Origin: Actinostola sp. cb2023
Taxonomy: Eukaryota; Cnidaria; Anthozoa; Actiniaria; Actinostolidae
Assembly (NCBI GenBank): GCA_033675265.1
Contig: JAUJYZ010000181.1
Span: 1 to 64,000, forward strand
DNA length: 64,000 nucleotides
Reading direction: 5' to 3'
Made by a program: the position numbers and the translations under genes. Positions 33,739-45,548 of this stretch are shown piece after piece. The notes beneath the pieces were generated by a model, which worked only from the letters and a program-made list of their open reading frames with translations, had not been told where the DNA came from and ran no database searches. Every line of letters starts with the position of its first letter. Position 1 is the stretch's first letter.

Positions 33739-35189
33739 TTACACATTTAAATCAAAATTTTCAATGATCCTCAAAGTATTCAAAAAATTATTAATGCCAT
33801 TGTTTCCATCATTTGAAAGTGGATTAACAGAGTGCTCTAGCTCCTGAAGTTGATGAGCTGTTAGTGTCAGTGAGTCTGGCACAACAACAGCATTGTTAGT
33901 GACAATATCGGTAAGTGGGCCATCATGGTCAATACCATATGTCTGCCAGTTAATAATATTTGAATCGTCGGGAACATTAAGAAGTCCACTGTGCCATAAT
34001 GCCAAAGGTGATTGATGATTGGTGGTTCTCATACCATGATGATTCCACTGACTTTTGAATTCTAAAAGGGATGCATTAATTCTAGGTAAATATACATATT
34101 GTAAAGCAAACAGATGAAATTCATTGAGTGCCTCCAAAGTTCCACTGTTCTCCAGGAATCTGAACAAATCCTTGTATAGAGCTGAACTGACTCTGTTCAC
34201 TTCTGCCCACAGTCTTTCAATCCGCTGATTGTGAACACTGCGTCCGGCAATAAAACTGCCTCTGTTTGGCCCCCTGTTTGTGATCATATATCTTGCCACC
34301 TCAACATTTTCCATCCCTTTATCACCTCTTACTCGGGATGGTAAACCAAACTCTTGAACTCCATTCTCAAAACATTCAAGAACTGTTGCAGCCTTGTTGT
34401 TTGCATAGCATTTGATATATATAATTGCTCTGCTAAAGCCATCAACACAACCATGGATAACAATCTCCATGATATCAATTTGTGGTTGGAATCAATGTGC
34501 CATAAATGATTTGGACCAGGGACACTGTAGACTCTTCTTGAAATGGCATATCTTCTTCTCACTGCTCTTCCAATGCCATCAATCCTCTTCAGACTATCTC
34601 TGATTCTGGATCTTTGGACATTGATACCTTTGCCTTTGAGACTTCCTCTTACATAAGATTCTCCACTATATGGTGTCAAATTAAGGGTATCTTGTATATG
34701 TCTATCCAATTCGTCATGCGTAATTTCTGTAAAGGTGTCCTCTAGACCAAACTCTAACCTTCTTCTGTAGAGTGTTCTGTCAGATACTCCTATACAAGAC
34801 GCGATACTTCTCCAGTTCATCCCAGTCTCTTGCAGCTCCTCAATCTGATCTTTGGATATCTTGTAGGCAGGTCGTCCTCCTGTGCTTGATGATAGTGCCA
34901 CTGGTCTTTTATCATTTTCTCTGTTTTCGGTTAAACGGTCTGAGATCTGTTTTAATAACACAGCTAAGGAATCACTCAACGTCTCCAGGGGATCTTGCAA
35001 AGACGAAACACAAGTATTCTGAGATGAACAAATGGCTATAAGTACCCTCAACTCTTCCTCAAGCTTCCTTCCGCGAATCTCTAATCCAACAGCATCAGAT
35101 GACCGAAAAGCTGTAGCAATCCCATCAATACTATCGCTTAAAGTAACCAAGAAATATTTTAAATCTTCAGAAGTGAAGACGTCCGCCAT
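33739..35189 (-). pseudogene. Integrase-like DDE transposase of the IS3EU-like element, frameshifted
   Basis: The ATG at 35189 starts MADVFTSEDLKYFL. An N-terminal helical region is followed by a resolvase-type helix-turn-helix (GRPAYKISKDQIEELQETGM, then WRSIASCIGVSDRTLYRRR). The rve-type catalytic domain keeps three acidic residues: D in LWHIDSNHKL, D in SRVRGDKGMEN and E in HNQRIERLWAEV. The frame changes by one base near 34463, between HKLISWR and VIHGCVDGFSRA; one base is missing compared with a smooth reading. Otherwise the gene is complete to its stop at 33739. It would cut and join the element ends. The gene starts just inside the right inverted end, facing the HECT gene tail to tail. 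Confidence 0.87.
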
Positions 35190-35274
35190 TTTGCTTCGAT
35201 AAAAAGCGGCGCCGCTGACCGCTTACCTCGAAGACGCAAGAAGATTTTAATCGATATTTTGTGAATTTCAATCG

Positions 35275-35665
35275 ATATTCTCGTATAATGATTTCGTGTT
35301 ACATCTCGACTGGTGATTTCTTATTCTGGCATGGTGATTCTTTATACTCGCATAGTGATTTCGCCTCTCATGCTCACATAGTGATTTCTTATTCTCGTAT
35401 GGTGATTCCTTATTCTCGTATTGTGATTTATATTTCTCGTATAGTGATTTGTTATTCTCGTATAGTGATTTCTTATTCTCGTAGTGATTTCTTATTCTCG
35501 TATAGCGATTTTTCATTCTCGTATAGTGATTTCTTATTCTCGTATAGTGATTCCGATTCTCGTATAGTGATTTCCTATTCTCGTATAGTGATTTCTTATT
35601 CTCGTATAGCGATTTTTCATTCTCGTATAGTGATTCCTTATTCTCGTATAGTGATTCCTATTTCT
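35275..35665. repeat. Right subterminal motif array
   Basis: About twenty copies of a unit close to TCTCGTATAGTGATTTCTTA with spacing near 20 bp. It is longer than the inverted left array (29262-29515). Confidence 0.85.
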
Positions 35666-35767
35666 CAAGGGGTGATTTCAAACTCAATACACTTTTGTCA
35701 TGTTTGGCTTGCCATAGTATATGATTGTTCATGTATGAATGAAATATTAGTATGTGTCCTTTGAGCC

Positions 35768-37070
35768 GTGTAATTACTCACGCCCAGGCCTTTGGCCGGC
35801 ATGATCTGAGTTGAAAAACACAGCCCATATATTTTTTTGTTGGTCCACGTCGCTAATCTGCAATCGAGTGGGATCTAGACCATGAGATTTCCAAAATGGC
35901 TTCGCAAGACACGATGGAAGGTACTTCATGTGGAATTTTTCAAGGGAAATCTCACACTCTTTACTCATCAGCGTTCAGTGTGTTGTCAAAGATGAGAAGA
36001 TCTTCAAACTTGATATCGCCACCCCTTCCATTCATGAGGGAGCTGTCAGAAGAAAGAAGAGATGGCTACATCGCTACGCAGTGACTAGTACTGGCTTCGC
36101 TTGATGCCTATTAAAAGATATTCACGAACTGAAACAGAGACACATGGAAGCCTTGAACGCATTTATCAGTTACATGTATACCAACTTGAAGTTAAACTGT
36201 TGCATTGTAAAGAACATCATTACAAAATTAACCTGGATTTTCAGTTGAAAGCAACGACTACGAAGCTTAATTTATACTTCATGACCCACGTATGGAATTT
36301 CACGTCTTCAGTAGAAGACATGGTAATACTCTTGATGATTGTGATATACTAGAGAAAGTTATGGATCTAAGTAGCAGATGCAAGAATAATGATGTCATGG
36401 TGACAATAAAAGTGCAATTCAGATCGCGTTATGCAAAGTATGTCCATTATAATTATACTCGTGTTGTATGTGAATGTCATGGCTCTAGTCTAGACGTGAA
36501 CAAGCAACTCAAGGTACGTCCTCAAGCAGAATATCTGTGAAAAAGTTGAAATGTCTCTCTCAGAAATTTTATTATCGAGCTTGTGAGTTGATTTTCATTC
36601 ATTTGTGAAATTATTTTGCAAGGAATTCATATCAGTAGCACTGATATACATGTACAATGTACAATGTACATTGTACACTATAGCTAGCTATACACATGTA
36701 TATACACTAGTATTGAAATGTAATTTAGTTCGATTAAAACTGTTCACGGTTTTAGCACTTTCTGAAATAGTTCCCTAAAATCTAAGTCTCTGTCAGTTCA
36801 GTTTGCAAATATCTTAGGCTGTGTTGACACAATGTTGACATCGAGAGAGCGAAGCCAGTCACTACGTAGCGACCATTGTTCCTGATCACTTTGTTCCTCA
36901 CAGCTCCCTCACGAATGGAAGGTGGAGACCCATAACTATGCGTCTTTCATGCTGCAGTGCATCCCAGTACTCAATTGCACCAGGGCACAAGTGAACGCTT
37001 GCTTGTAAAGCGTCCAGTTCTAAAACACTTACTTTTCGTAGATTCTTTGTTATTTGCTAAAAAAAGAAAA
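35768..37070 (+). repeat. Tandem duplication, unit 1
   Basis: The 1.3-kb segment starting GTAATTACTCACGCCCAGGC is repeated at 37122-38416 in the same orientation at high identity. Inside each unit, the block around GCGTAGCGATGTAGCC (36020-36105) has an inverted relative at 36838-36930. Unit 1 has one extra G near 35946 that breaks the small frame kept open in unit 2. Confidence 0.9.
36292..36540 (+). other. Shared downstream frame of the duplicated unit
   Basis: An 82-codon frame with [20 protein letters not shown] and [16 protein letters not shown]; unit 2 has the same stretch at 37716-37946, partly frameshifted. Shared open frames hint at an ancestral exon, but no family is recognised. Confidence 0.25.
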
Positions 37071-37121
37071 TACATGCATTTGTATGAATGGAATAAGTCT
37101 GTGTAAAAAAACACTCAGTGC

Positions 37122-38416
37122 CATGTAATTACTCATGCCCAGGCCTTTGGCCGGCACAAGTTGAAAAACACAGCCCATATTTTGTTGTTGGTCCACGTTG
37201 TGAATCTGCAATTGAGTGGAACTGGGAACTAGACCATGAGGCTTGAGATTTCCAAAATGGCTTCGCAAGACACGATGGAAGGTACTTCATGTGGAATTTT
37301 TCAAGGAAATCTCACACTCTTTACTCATCAGCGTTCAGTGTGTTGTCAAAGATGAGAAGATCTTCAAACTTGATATCGCCACCCCTTCCATTCATGAGGG
37401 AGCTGTCAGAAGAAAGAAGAGATGGCTACGTCGCTACGCAGTGACTAGTACTGGCTTCGCTTGATGCCTATTAAAAGATATTCACGAACTGAAACAGAGA
37501 CACATGGAAGCCTTGAACGCATTTATCAGTTACATGTATACCAACTTGAAGTTAAACTTTTACATTGTAAAGAAAATCATTACAAAATTAACCTGGATTT
37601 TCAGTTGAAAGCAACGACTACGAAGCTTTATACTTCATGACCCACATATGGAATTTCACATCTTCAGTAGAAGACATGGTAATACTCTTGATGATTGTGA
37701 TATACTAGAGAAGTTATGGATCTAAGTAGCAGATGCAAGAATAATGATGTCATGGTGACAATAAAAGTCCAATTCAGATCGCATTATGCAAAGTATGTCC
37801 ATTATAATAATTATTATACTCGTGTTGTATGTGAATGTCATGGCTCTAGTCTAGACGTGAACAAGCAACTCAAGGTACGTCCTCAAGCAGAATACACCTG
37901 TGAAAAAGTTAAAATGTCTCTCAGAAATTTATTATCGAGTTTGTGAGTTGATTTTCATTCATTTGTGAAATTATTTTGCAAGGAATTCATATCAGTAGCA
38001 CTGATATACATGTACAATGCTATACACATGTATATACACTAGTATTGAAATGTAATTTAGTTCGATTAAAACTGTTCACGGTTTTAGCACTTTCTGAAAT
38101 AGTTCCCTAAAATCTAAGTCTCTGTCAGTTCAGCTCGCAAATATCTTAGGCTGTGTTGACACAATGTTGACATCGAGAGAGCGAAGCCAGTCACTACGTA
38201 GCGACCATTGTTCCTGATCTCTTTGTTCCTCACAGCTCCCTCACGAATGGAAGGTGGAGGCCAATAAGTACATGTACATGTAATATGCGTATTTCATGCT
38301 GCAGTGCATCCCAGTACTCAATCGCACTAGGGCACGAGTGAACGCTTGCTTGTAAAGCGTCCAGTTCTAAAACACTTACTTTTCGTAGATTCTGTGTCAT
38401 TTGCTAAAAAAAGAAA
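37122..38416 (+). repeat. Tandem duplication, unit 2
   Basis: Second copy of the segment at 35768. Separated from unit 1 by about 50 bp. It differs by small indels, for example the loss of a GTACAATGTACATTGTAC palindrome found at 36651-36677 in unit 1. Confidence 0.9.
37243..37464 (+). CDS. Small hypothetical protein, intact only in unit 2
   Basis: A 73-residue frame starting MRFPKWLRKTRWKVLHVEFF, with VVKDEKIFKLDIA in the middle and a basic RRKKRWLRRY stretch near the end. No domain is recognised. The opposite strand also has a short open stretch here. The equivalent in unit 1 is split by an extra G. Downstream frames (36292-36540, 37716-37946) share KVQFRS and [20 protein letters not shown] between units and may be other exons of the same decayed gene. 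Confidence 0.25.
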   Translation: MRFPKWLRKTRWKVLHVEFFKEISHSLLISVQCVVKDEKIFKLDIATPSIHEGAVRRKKRWLRRYAVTSTGFA

Positions 38417-38419
38417 ATA

Positions 38420-38799
38420 ATCAATAAAAACATTAATTTTTGAAGTTTTATTCAAAAAAGGAAAACAATTTATTCTAAGCCCTGGTACATGTACATTGTA
38501 TGTCCTCTAGATCTCAATCAGGCAGGCCTCAATTAATAATTTTGATATACATAACATGTATATATTATAATAATGGGATGGTACAAATGTACATGTACCA
38601 GGTCTTAGAATAGGCTTGCTCCTTGCGCCATTTGCACTAAAAACACACATAAGAAAAGTACTGTGACACACCCAACAATTATTTCAAACTGCTTTCCAAC
38701 TTATCAATAGATACACGTACTAGGTTAGTAACCTATTTTTTATATTTTCAAAAATAGATATAAAAAAATGATTTTGAAGCTTTTAGGTTCTAGGTTCAT
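38420..38799. other. AT-rich non-coding stretch
   Basis: No genes seen; several TACATGTA words. Confidence 0.5.
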
Positions 38800-38803
38800 T
38801 TAA

Positions 38804-40760
38804 AGTGCCTATAACCCCCATTTTGATGTCAATTTCAATAAAAAGTACTTGATTTTATAAGATGTTGTGCGAAAACGATTTTCGATTCCGAGCAATCCTT
38901 GATTTGTTATGAATTTTTGAAAGTAGTTAAAAACGGCTTTTTCCGAGCGGTTGCAGACCCGGGATCAATGATGTTGGGAGACTGGGCCGAGCTCGGTTGT
39001 GACGTCCAGTAGGGACAACAACAACCGAACGTATCCCAAAATCACTAGAACTTCTGAGAGATTTCACTTTATTCAGGTCTATCAGGAGCCCATATTGAAT
39101 TTAATTGCGGCATAGAGCAGTACACAGTATTCTATAATCTTACTGTCAATAATAAGCTACATTTTGAGCCCTATATACAAATTAATGCAAGATGATGGCC
39201 GGGTGAATCCCTTTGGCACAACGCTAGCTACAGGACTTCAAAAATTAGATTGATCGCTTGTAAAAAAGTCAACTAGATGCATGGTTTATGGATGTAACAA
39301 TTACCCAAACCTTCAAGAAGGTATTGGTCTTCATTTATTCCTATCTCAGGCGATGACCGACCAGCTAAAGGACGGCGAAATCACTGCCGCTGAGACCTAA
39401 TTAAACTCGATAACGGTGGGATTTGTGCCGAACCGTAATAAAAGCTCAAGCTTTTTATCTAATACATATTTTATGTTTATACCTATAAAGGTTGCATATC
39501 AACACTGCATGGGAGTGAGGTTTATATCACCGAAATACACACAATTAAATTGTTACTGTACGCATACAAGCTGTATTTCAATCTACAATTTTGTATTCGA
39601 TCCCAATAGCTAGCATTCAGCATTGTTGTATGTGGATTCTCTGACATCGCTATTTATTACCGACATACTCAGTGGGTTTATCTGAAACAAAAAAGAAGAG
39701 TAATAATTGTTCTTTTGTTATAGACCGGGTATAGAATTTATTGAAAAATACTTCATATTTTAACATGATAATATAAAGTAAATATCGCAAATAAATGTGT
39801 TCACTGTTTTTAATTCTATCTTTATTGTAAACCACAGTTGTCATCTCTCCGTTGTTGGTTCTGTAGTACAATACACTTCTCAGGCAGACACTAAATACGG
39901 CTGCGAGGGAGACTAACAACGTAATAGACCCAAATACCGACTTGGACTATTATAAAATTGTTATTGTTTACCGCCGGACATACGGCAAATAAATGTGCAA
40001 AAAGTGATTGTACACAAGAAATTATAAAAATTATCCTCAGTTACCCTTAGAAATATAGTAGAGGTAAAACAGTTTCATGTACGGAATTCGACCCAAACGG
40101 GACTTCACATAAATATAGAGTCATAATGTACATGCATGCATGTACTTACATGCATAGCTGTATACGTACCGTATGTCGATATGATGAATATACGATGAAT
40201 ATGTCCGATGTGTTAGTTTTCTTGTATCATGGACACTTGTATTGCTCATACAACATATTGTCTTCGTGTTATCTGTTTTCCCAGACTGTTTTCCATGATT
40301 ATTTTTGCTTTTGATCGATAACTTCAGTACTGGATAGTGAACCCGCGGGGTGTAAACATACTTCACCGACCTGAGTTTCACGTTTATAATGCAGGCCGTA
40401 AAGACTATATTTTATACTCGTAATTGCTCTGTAGTAGCCATTATAAGGATATGGATTACTTTTCAAGGGATCCTAATCGTTTTTCTGTCGTTCAATGCTC
40501 GAAATTCAGAAGCAAAAGTCCTTGTTCTTTGGATAAAATTCCTAGTATACATATGTGAAATTGGAAGCCGCTTTCGAGTGGTTCCCTAGTAGACGTCACT
40601 CGACCCAGTCTTCAAAAAGACAAGTGGGACCTCAAAATAAATATTTCAAAAATTCATAACAAATCAAGGATTGCTCAGAATCGAAAATCTTTTTCGCAGA
40701 ACATCTTATAAAATCAAGTACTTTTTATTAAAATTGACATCAAACTGGGTTATAGGCACT
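38804..40760. mobile_element. Kolobok-like element, copy 1
   Basis: Bounded by TTAA at 38800-38803 and 40761-40764. The ends start AGTGCCTATAACCCCCATTT and stay inverted for roughly 115 bp. The interior holds a THAP-like zinc-finger remnant. A TTAA target plus a THAP domain is the hallmark of the Kolobok superfamily. There is no full transposase, so it is nonautonomous or internally deleted. A close copy lies at 45549-47257. Confidence 0.75.
39275..39380 (+). pseudogene. THAP zinc-finger remnant
   Basis: The plus frame reads RCMVYGCNNYPNLQEGIGLH followed by LF, then shifts frame to PISGDDRPAKGR. A C-x4-C pair followed by a G-I-x-LHLFP block matches the start of a THAP domain (C-C then FHRFP). 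THAP domains bind DNA in Kolobok and P-type transposases. It stops before the C-terminal half. Confidence 0.55.
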
Positions 40761-40797
40761 TTAACAAATTGACATCACTTTTTTATTCGTCTGTCCT

Positions 40798-42120
40798 CTT
40801 AATGATGATAAATTTCGTCATAACATTGTCAAATTAGTGTGGATACTACTTTTATTCGTCTGTCCTCTTAACCCTTTGACACCCAGAGATTTTTGAGTTT
40901 TTTAGCGATTTTCTGGACCTAATCACGCCATAGGAAATTTCGATTCCATATAAGGGGTTTCCATGGAAATCTTGACAGTTCTGAAAGCCCACGGGCTCAG
41001 GTTCTGACGTAATCTTTCTCTTTTGGTGAATCTCCTCGAGGAACGGCATCTCGTAGCTACTAGGAGCGGTCAATTTTGCATTTTTAGAGTGTTTATAGCC
41101 ATTATTCACCACAGAAGCCCCCAGGACAGCATCATTAAGCTTGACTGGTGTGGTAGAGACCGTTCTCCTGGAAGAACTCAGGAGTTTAGATACGAATTCA
41201 CGAACAGATTTCGACATTGCCGTTTGGAAATTCAAAATGGCGGACTCAAGTGTGAAATCGTCTCTCTGGTCTTTCTGTGGTGGATTCCAGGACCTACAAA
41301 GGCATTTTTGGCGACTTTGGACTTGTAAAGAATGCAACCGGTGCAATATTTTGCCTGTAGGACCGAGTGGCTCGACACTCTATATATTCTTAAAAGAGGG
41401 ATTTTCGGGGGAGATCTATACCGAAATTCCCGGATGTTTCCCGGCATCCTTTTCGGGCGTGCAGAAGGAAAACACGTGTTAGCGAAAGTGGGCCTAAGGA
41501 AATGGCTATTGTTCGGCGAGTTAAGGAAAAGAGAGGGCAAAATTCACGACTATATCAAGAAGAGAGATGGAAGTTTGCTGAGAAAGTGGCGTTTTGTTTC
41601 GCAAGGATGTATTTTGGAAGAAAATCCAAGTCAAATGTCGTTCATTTTCGAGGTGTAAAATTGCGTCAAAAACACGCATTTTTGATTTTTATGGCAAACA
41701 AATTGAACTAATGCCCAGAAATCGGACCTGTAAGTCAGTTTACTTGAGGTTAAAATATGAAGAGTTATCTAGTTGTCACTAATAACTGGCCATGAGATCG
41801 ATGTTACGAAAATTCAGAAAGTTAGAATTTTTCAAAGCAGTATCGATTTTTACGGGCGGTTTCGGGTGCCGTGGGAGTCAAAGGGTTAATGATGATAAAT
41901 TTCGTCATAACATTGTCAAATTAGTGTGGATACTACTTTTATTCGTCTGTCCTCTTAATGATGATAAATTTCGTCATAACATTGTCAAATTAGTGTGGAT
42001 ACTACTTTTATTCGTCTGTCCTCTTAATGATGATAAATTTCGTCATAACATTGTCAAATTAGTGTGGATACTACTTTGACAATGTTATGACGAAATTTAT
42101 CACATTAAGAGGACAGACGA
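40798..42120 (+). repeat. 69-bp minisatellite, interrupted by a piggyBac element and ending in an inverted unit
   Basis: Unit AATGATGATAAATTTCGTCA onwards, 69 bp. One copy stands at 40798-40869, then the piggyBac element, then copies at 41888, 41957 and 42026. At 42073-42120 part of the unit follows in inverted orientation (GACAATGTTATGACGAAATT). The unit contains CTTAATG, giving a TTAA target at every junction. Confidence 0.9.
40872..41885 (+). mobile_element. Nonautonomous piggyBac-type element, copy 2
   Basis: Same element as 15384-16402, same orientation, bounded by TTAA (40868-40871, 41886-41889). It landed in a TTAA of the 69-bp minisatellite. Terminal CCCTTTGACACCC and GGGAGTCAAAGGG are inverted. 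The internal frames of about 100 codons are shared with copy 1 but resemble no transposase. Confidence 0.85.
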
Positions 42121-43140
42121 ATTACTTTCTGTTCGGACTCAAAGTTCTTCCTCCAGAGACAAGCATAGTTTTTCATCTGAAATTTCCTGAAGAAAGTCAA
42201 CTTGGAACGAAGGACAATCGTTCATTGATGGAATTTTTCTCCATCGATCTTCAGCTTTGTAGACTTTGTACGCGCCATTTTGTTTTTATCTGTCTGTCCT
42301 TTTATATTGATGATGAAAATTAACCAATCACTGCGCGAGAAATTTGTAAGTTATTTTAAAATAAAGTACAATGTATATCACAAATCTCATGTGAAATCTC
42401 CAACACAATATCCTCCCTCCCCCTGCCAGAGGCGACTATAGCATGTACTTGAACAAATATGGCGTCTCTACAAGTCAAGCCTTAAGCATTGTCCACTTGT
42501 TTTGGTTCACTGAATCAAGGCAGATATGCCTGCCAAGTGAATTAAATTCACAAACTTAAAGGGCTACTATGACGAAATTTGTACCATTGTTAAAGAAATG
42601 ATTTATTCATAAAATAGTCATTTTTAAGCTCCAAGATTAGCATTTTTAGTTGTTTTTAAGTCGATATAAGAATAAAGGAGTGAAATATTGCACTCTCAAA
42701 ACAGGCAAAAATACGTCCGTCATTACCTACTAAATCGTGTTCCTGCAAACAATAGACTGTGATGTCAGTTTCTCAATTTGAACACGTCGCTGCATGGCTC
42801 GCTGCACTGTATTTCTAGTTTAATTATGATTAAAACATTTAGCTGGTACAATTTATTTGAAACATTTACTACTCTTGTGATATATTTATTCAAACTGCAC
42901 TAATCAATCCATAATAGCATATAATTGGCTTGTATGTGATATTTGTGATACATGTAAATACCAAGTTCATATTTCAAAATCGTTTGGTAATGGTAAATTC
43001 ATTCACTGGTATTCATCCCAAATACATGTACCACTAGTCGTTGCATGTTGCAAGTAAGTACTGCGAGGTGCTATAACTAACTGTAAAGGCATACTGTATC
43101 AATGTTGGGCTTCCTGTGTTTTTTTATGATGTTTCTGATG
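42121..43140. other. Non-coding sequence with MITE-like relics
   Basis: 42080-42320 ends in a GTCTGTCC...GATGATGAAAATT block related to the 69-bp unit. 42555 begins TTAAAGGGCTACTATGACGA, which looks like one TTAA-type end whose partner I could not locate. No gene is supported. Confidence 0.4.
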
Positions 43141-43151
43141 AAGTAATACAC

Positions 43152-43305
43152 CGAATCGAAATATGGCGACCAATTTCAATAACTATTGTTCCTGACTGAC
43201 CAACCTCTCATTCATGTGAAAACGCTTTTGTGTTTCCACGTGAACACGAGGTTGGTCAGTCCAGAACAATAGTTATTCAAATTGGTCGCCATATTTCGAT
43301 TCGCC
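43152..43305. mobile_element. Palindromic MITE, 150 bp
   Basis: The arms 43152-43209 and 43249-43305 are inverted copies (CGAATCGAAATATGGCGACC outward, ACTGACCAACCTC inward). Related to the MITE at 47880-47990. Confidence 0.85.
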
Positions 43306-43309
43306 CTGT

Positions 43310-44630
43310 ATTGAATTAATTTTTTTATTTGTATTATACTAATAGTAAAGAAGTAATAATTATAATGAAAGGTGGCACTAACTTATTTATTATGATAGCT
43401 GTCCACAACAAAACGCATTCAAATTCCCTTCGGTTCACTTATGTGTTTGGGCTTCCTGTGTTTCAAATACAAAATGGCGCCTTGTATATATTGTGTGGAC
43501 TTCTGATTGGCGATAAAATTCGAGTTGATTTCGTTTGATACACATCTTCTATTTCATCTTGATTCATCAAACGCCAGTCTTTAATATTAGTACTGTTCTA
43601 TAAAGAATATAACGGAGTAGATTGATGCATGGGTTCGTGAACCTGTCGATGCGAAGTATAGGCAATTTGCCATCAATCATGGATGTTACAACAACAACAA
43701 AAAAAGTACTTTTATACGGCTTCCACTCCGATAAATACTGTATAAGCTTGTGGTTCTTTTTCGTAGAACAAAGAAACATATGGACGACCAGCTATTCGTT
43801 TGTTTATTTTCTACCCGGGTTCATTATTTCTTGCACGATTTCGGTCATCAAACTTTCTTCATCCTTTCCGCGTACACGGCTGCCAGTAGACAATATCCCC
43901 AAACATTCACTGTTAATTGCTGTGAACATGTCGAGTCTTCGCTCTCTTTCATTAATTTCTTTCCTGAGCTATTAAATGTATAAGCACATCGTATATCCGC
44001 CCGATCAAAGAGAATGTGAAACCCAGGGTACCAGTTCGACAGTTCGAGTAACATTTTACCACCGCTGGTCACCAGAATTGTATGTAAATTTGCCCCTGAA
44101 GTACTACATGGGGGGGGGGGGGGGCAAATGGCAGAACGGACAAAAATCGAGATTTCAACTGGTATATCGTAACACAGGAACCCCAAGACTAGTGTTGCTG
44201 TGAGCCGCCTGACAAACCATGATAATTTATACTATTGTCTAGACTAATTCCATGGCAGTGATGCAACAAGTTCATGAAAACTTCATGCATGTATATAATA
44301 ATTATTATGTACATTTATTAAATGACCGAGTATCTCGAAGCCTGGTATCTAGCAAATCAAGCAATTTGATTGGTTAGATTCTTTCTCGGACCGGTCTAGA
44401 TTCTCCCATATTAACCGGTCCGCACATGCATCTTAAAATCTGCAAACATTGTTTCTATCATATGGTTTCGAGTGCAATTTGGAAGAAATGTGAACTCGTG
44501 GGTTTTTAAAGAGCTCAAATTTCACTCCTAATAATAATAATATATGAAAACATTAAGCAAAGCATTAGGAGTATTTCACTGAAAAACACCAAAATTCTGA
44601 AGAAAACAAACCCAGCGCCTGCTCTACATT
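43310..44630. other. No convincing gene
   Basis: Several frames of 60-117 codons overlap on both strands without recognisable domains. A pure G run stands at about 44108-44123. Mostly unannotatable intergenic or repeat-derived sequence. Confidence 0.4.
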
Positions 44631-44635
44631 GTATA

Positions 44636-44725
44636 TTGACCTCGGTCGTGGTACAGACCTCGCTGCGCTCGGTCTGTACTTTCACGACCTCGGTCAAGAT
44701 TTTCCTGTACAGACTCGGTTAATAA
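44636..44725. repeat. Short palindromic repeat
   Basis: GACCTCGGTCGTGGTACAGA is followed by an inverted relative ending in TCTGTACTTTCACGACCTCG, with TCGCTGCGCTCGGT in the loop. A compact GC-rich hairpin, probably a MITE. Confidence 0.7.
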
Positions 44726-44793
44726 GACCTAAGTACAGTGCCACCATACATGTACATGCATTTTACTACAATTTGGTCATACAATGTACTTAC

Positions 44794-45069
44794 AATATAC
44801 GATGACCTTTGTTTGCACAGTAACTGGATTCTGGTTTGGGTTGTTGACTGCCTGACACTCGTACGTCCCATTCTGAGATATTTTAATGTTTGGTATACTT
44901 AGTGTAGCACTCCCTACCCCTTGTGTTATGTGAACCTTGGTAACACCTTTTACTTGTACCCACGTAACATTTGGTGTTGGGGGACCAACCGCTGAACAGC
45001 TGATCCTCAAGTCTGAGTGTTCATTGATTGTTGTTGATGGATTTGGACGTACTGTGAAAGTTGGGATTT
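44794..45069 (-). CDS. Immunoglobulin domain exon (I-set type)
   Basis: A 276-bp exon bordered by TTCAG on its 5' side and GTAAGT on its 3' side, phase 1 at both ends, as is usual for Ig exons. The protein begins IPTFTVRPNPSTTINEHSD. It has the B-strand cysteine in LRISCSAVG, the core tryptophan in VTWVQVKG, and the F-strand cysteine in QNGTYECQAVN, so the canonical disulfide is possible. It ends in VTVQTKVIVY. It is downstream of the V-like exon at 47280-47648 in the same gene direction, with a Kolobok-like element in the intron. Probably an extracellular domain of a cell-surface or secreted receptor. Further exons lie beyond what I can recognise. Confidence 0.85.
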
Positions 45070-45099
45070 CTGAATATTTAATGAAAGATTTAAATTTAG

Positions 45100-45548
45100 C
45101 TTAATGTTAAACAAGAAGTTCCAGTATAAAAATAACCTGCCGAACCTACATGAACCAAGGCAGCACAGCAGAAACTGGGCTGCCTGTGGTGATGACGCAT
45201 TTTGCTTTGTCAATTATCTCTACAGTTTTGAACATATCTCAATGAGTTCTTTCAAACACGCTCATTAAAATTTACCAAGTTACTTCTTTTCGATTTCCCA
45301 CTAAACTGGTGACGTCATTTTCCCGCCAAAAATCGTAACATTGATAAACTAAAGTTTTCTTTTGGCGAGTACTCTTTACATGTGAAATTTGAAGTTCATC
45401 GGACTATACTGTCAAAAGTTATTAACAATCACGCTCAAAGCGCCGATTTCAGTATTGTTCTAGCCCAGCGTGCTCAGACTGTATCATGCACCAGAAACTC
45501 GTAAGGGGGTTGAATTCAATCCCTTATGAGTTTATATCCTCACTATGT
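45100..45548. other. Intronic sequence
   Basis: Between the Ig exon and the Kolobok-like element; no features beyond short frames. Confidence 0.5.

Larger units (their letters stand above)
29200..35716. mobile_element. IS3EU-like DNA transposon with HECT ligase and DDE transposase genes, 6517 bp
   Basis: The inverted ends start TATGGCAAGCCAAACATGAC. The flanks are GTATAT at 29194-29199 and GTATAT at 35717-35722, a perfect 6-bp target duplication. Inside the ends are long arrays of a motif of about 20 bp, then inverted promoter-like stretches around GAAGACGCAAG, then two convergent genes: a HECT ubiquitin-ligase-like gene on plus and an integrase-like transposase on minus. A 6-bp duplication, a TAY terminus and an IS3-like DDE enzyme agree with the IS3EU superfamily as I remember it; the name should be confirmed. 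Both genes carry frameshifts, so this copy is probably inactive. Confidence 0.88.

Noticed and set aside
44108..44123. G-run as a functional G-quadruplex
   Set aside because: A single homopolymer without the four-tract pattern; its length may also be a sequencing artefact.
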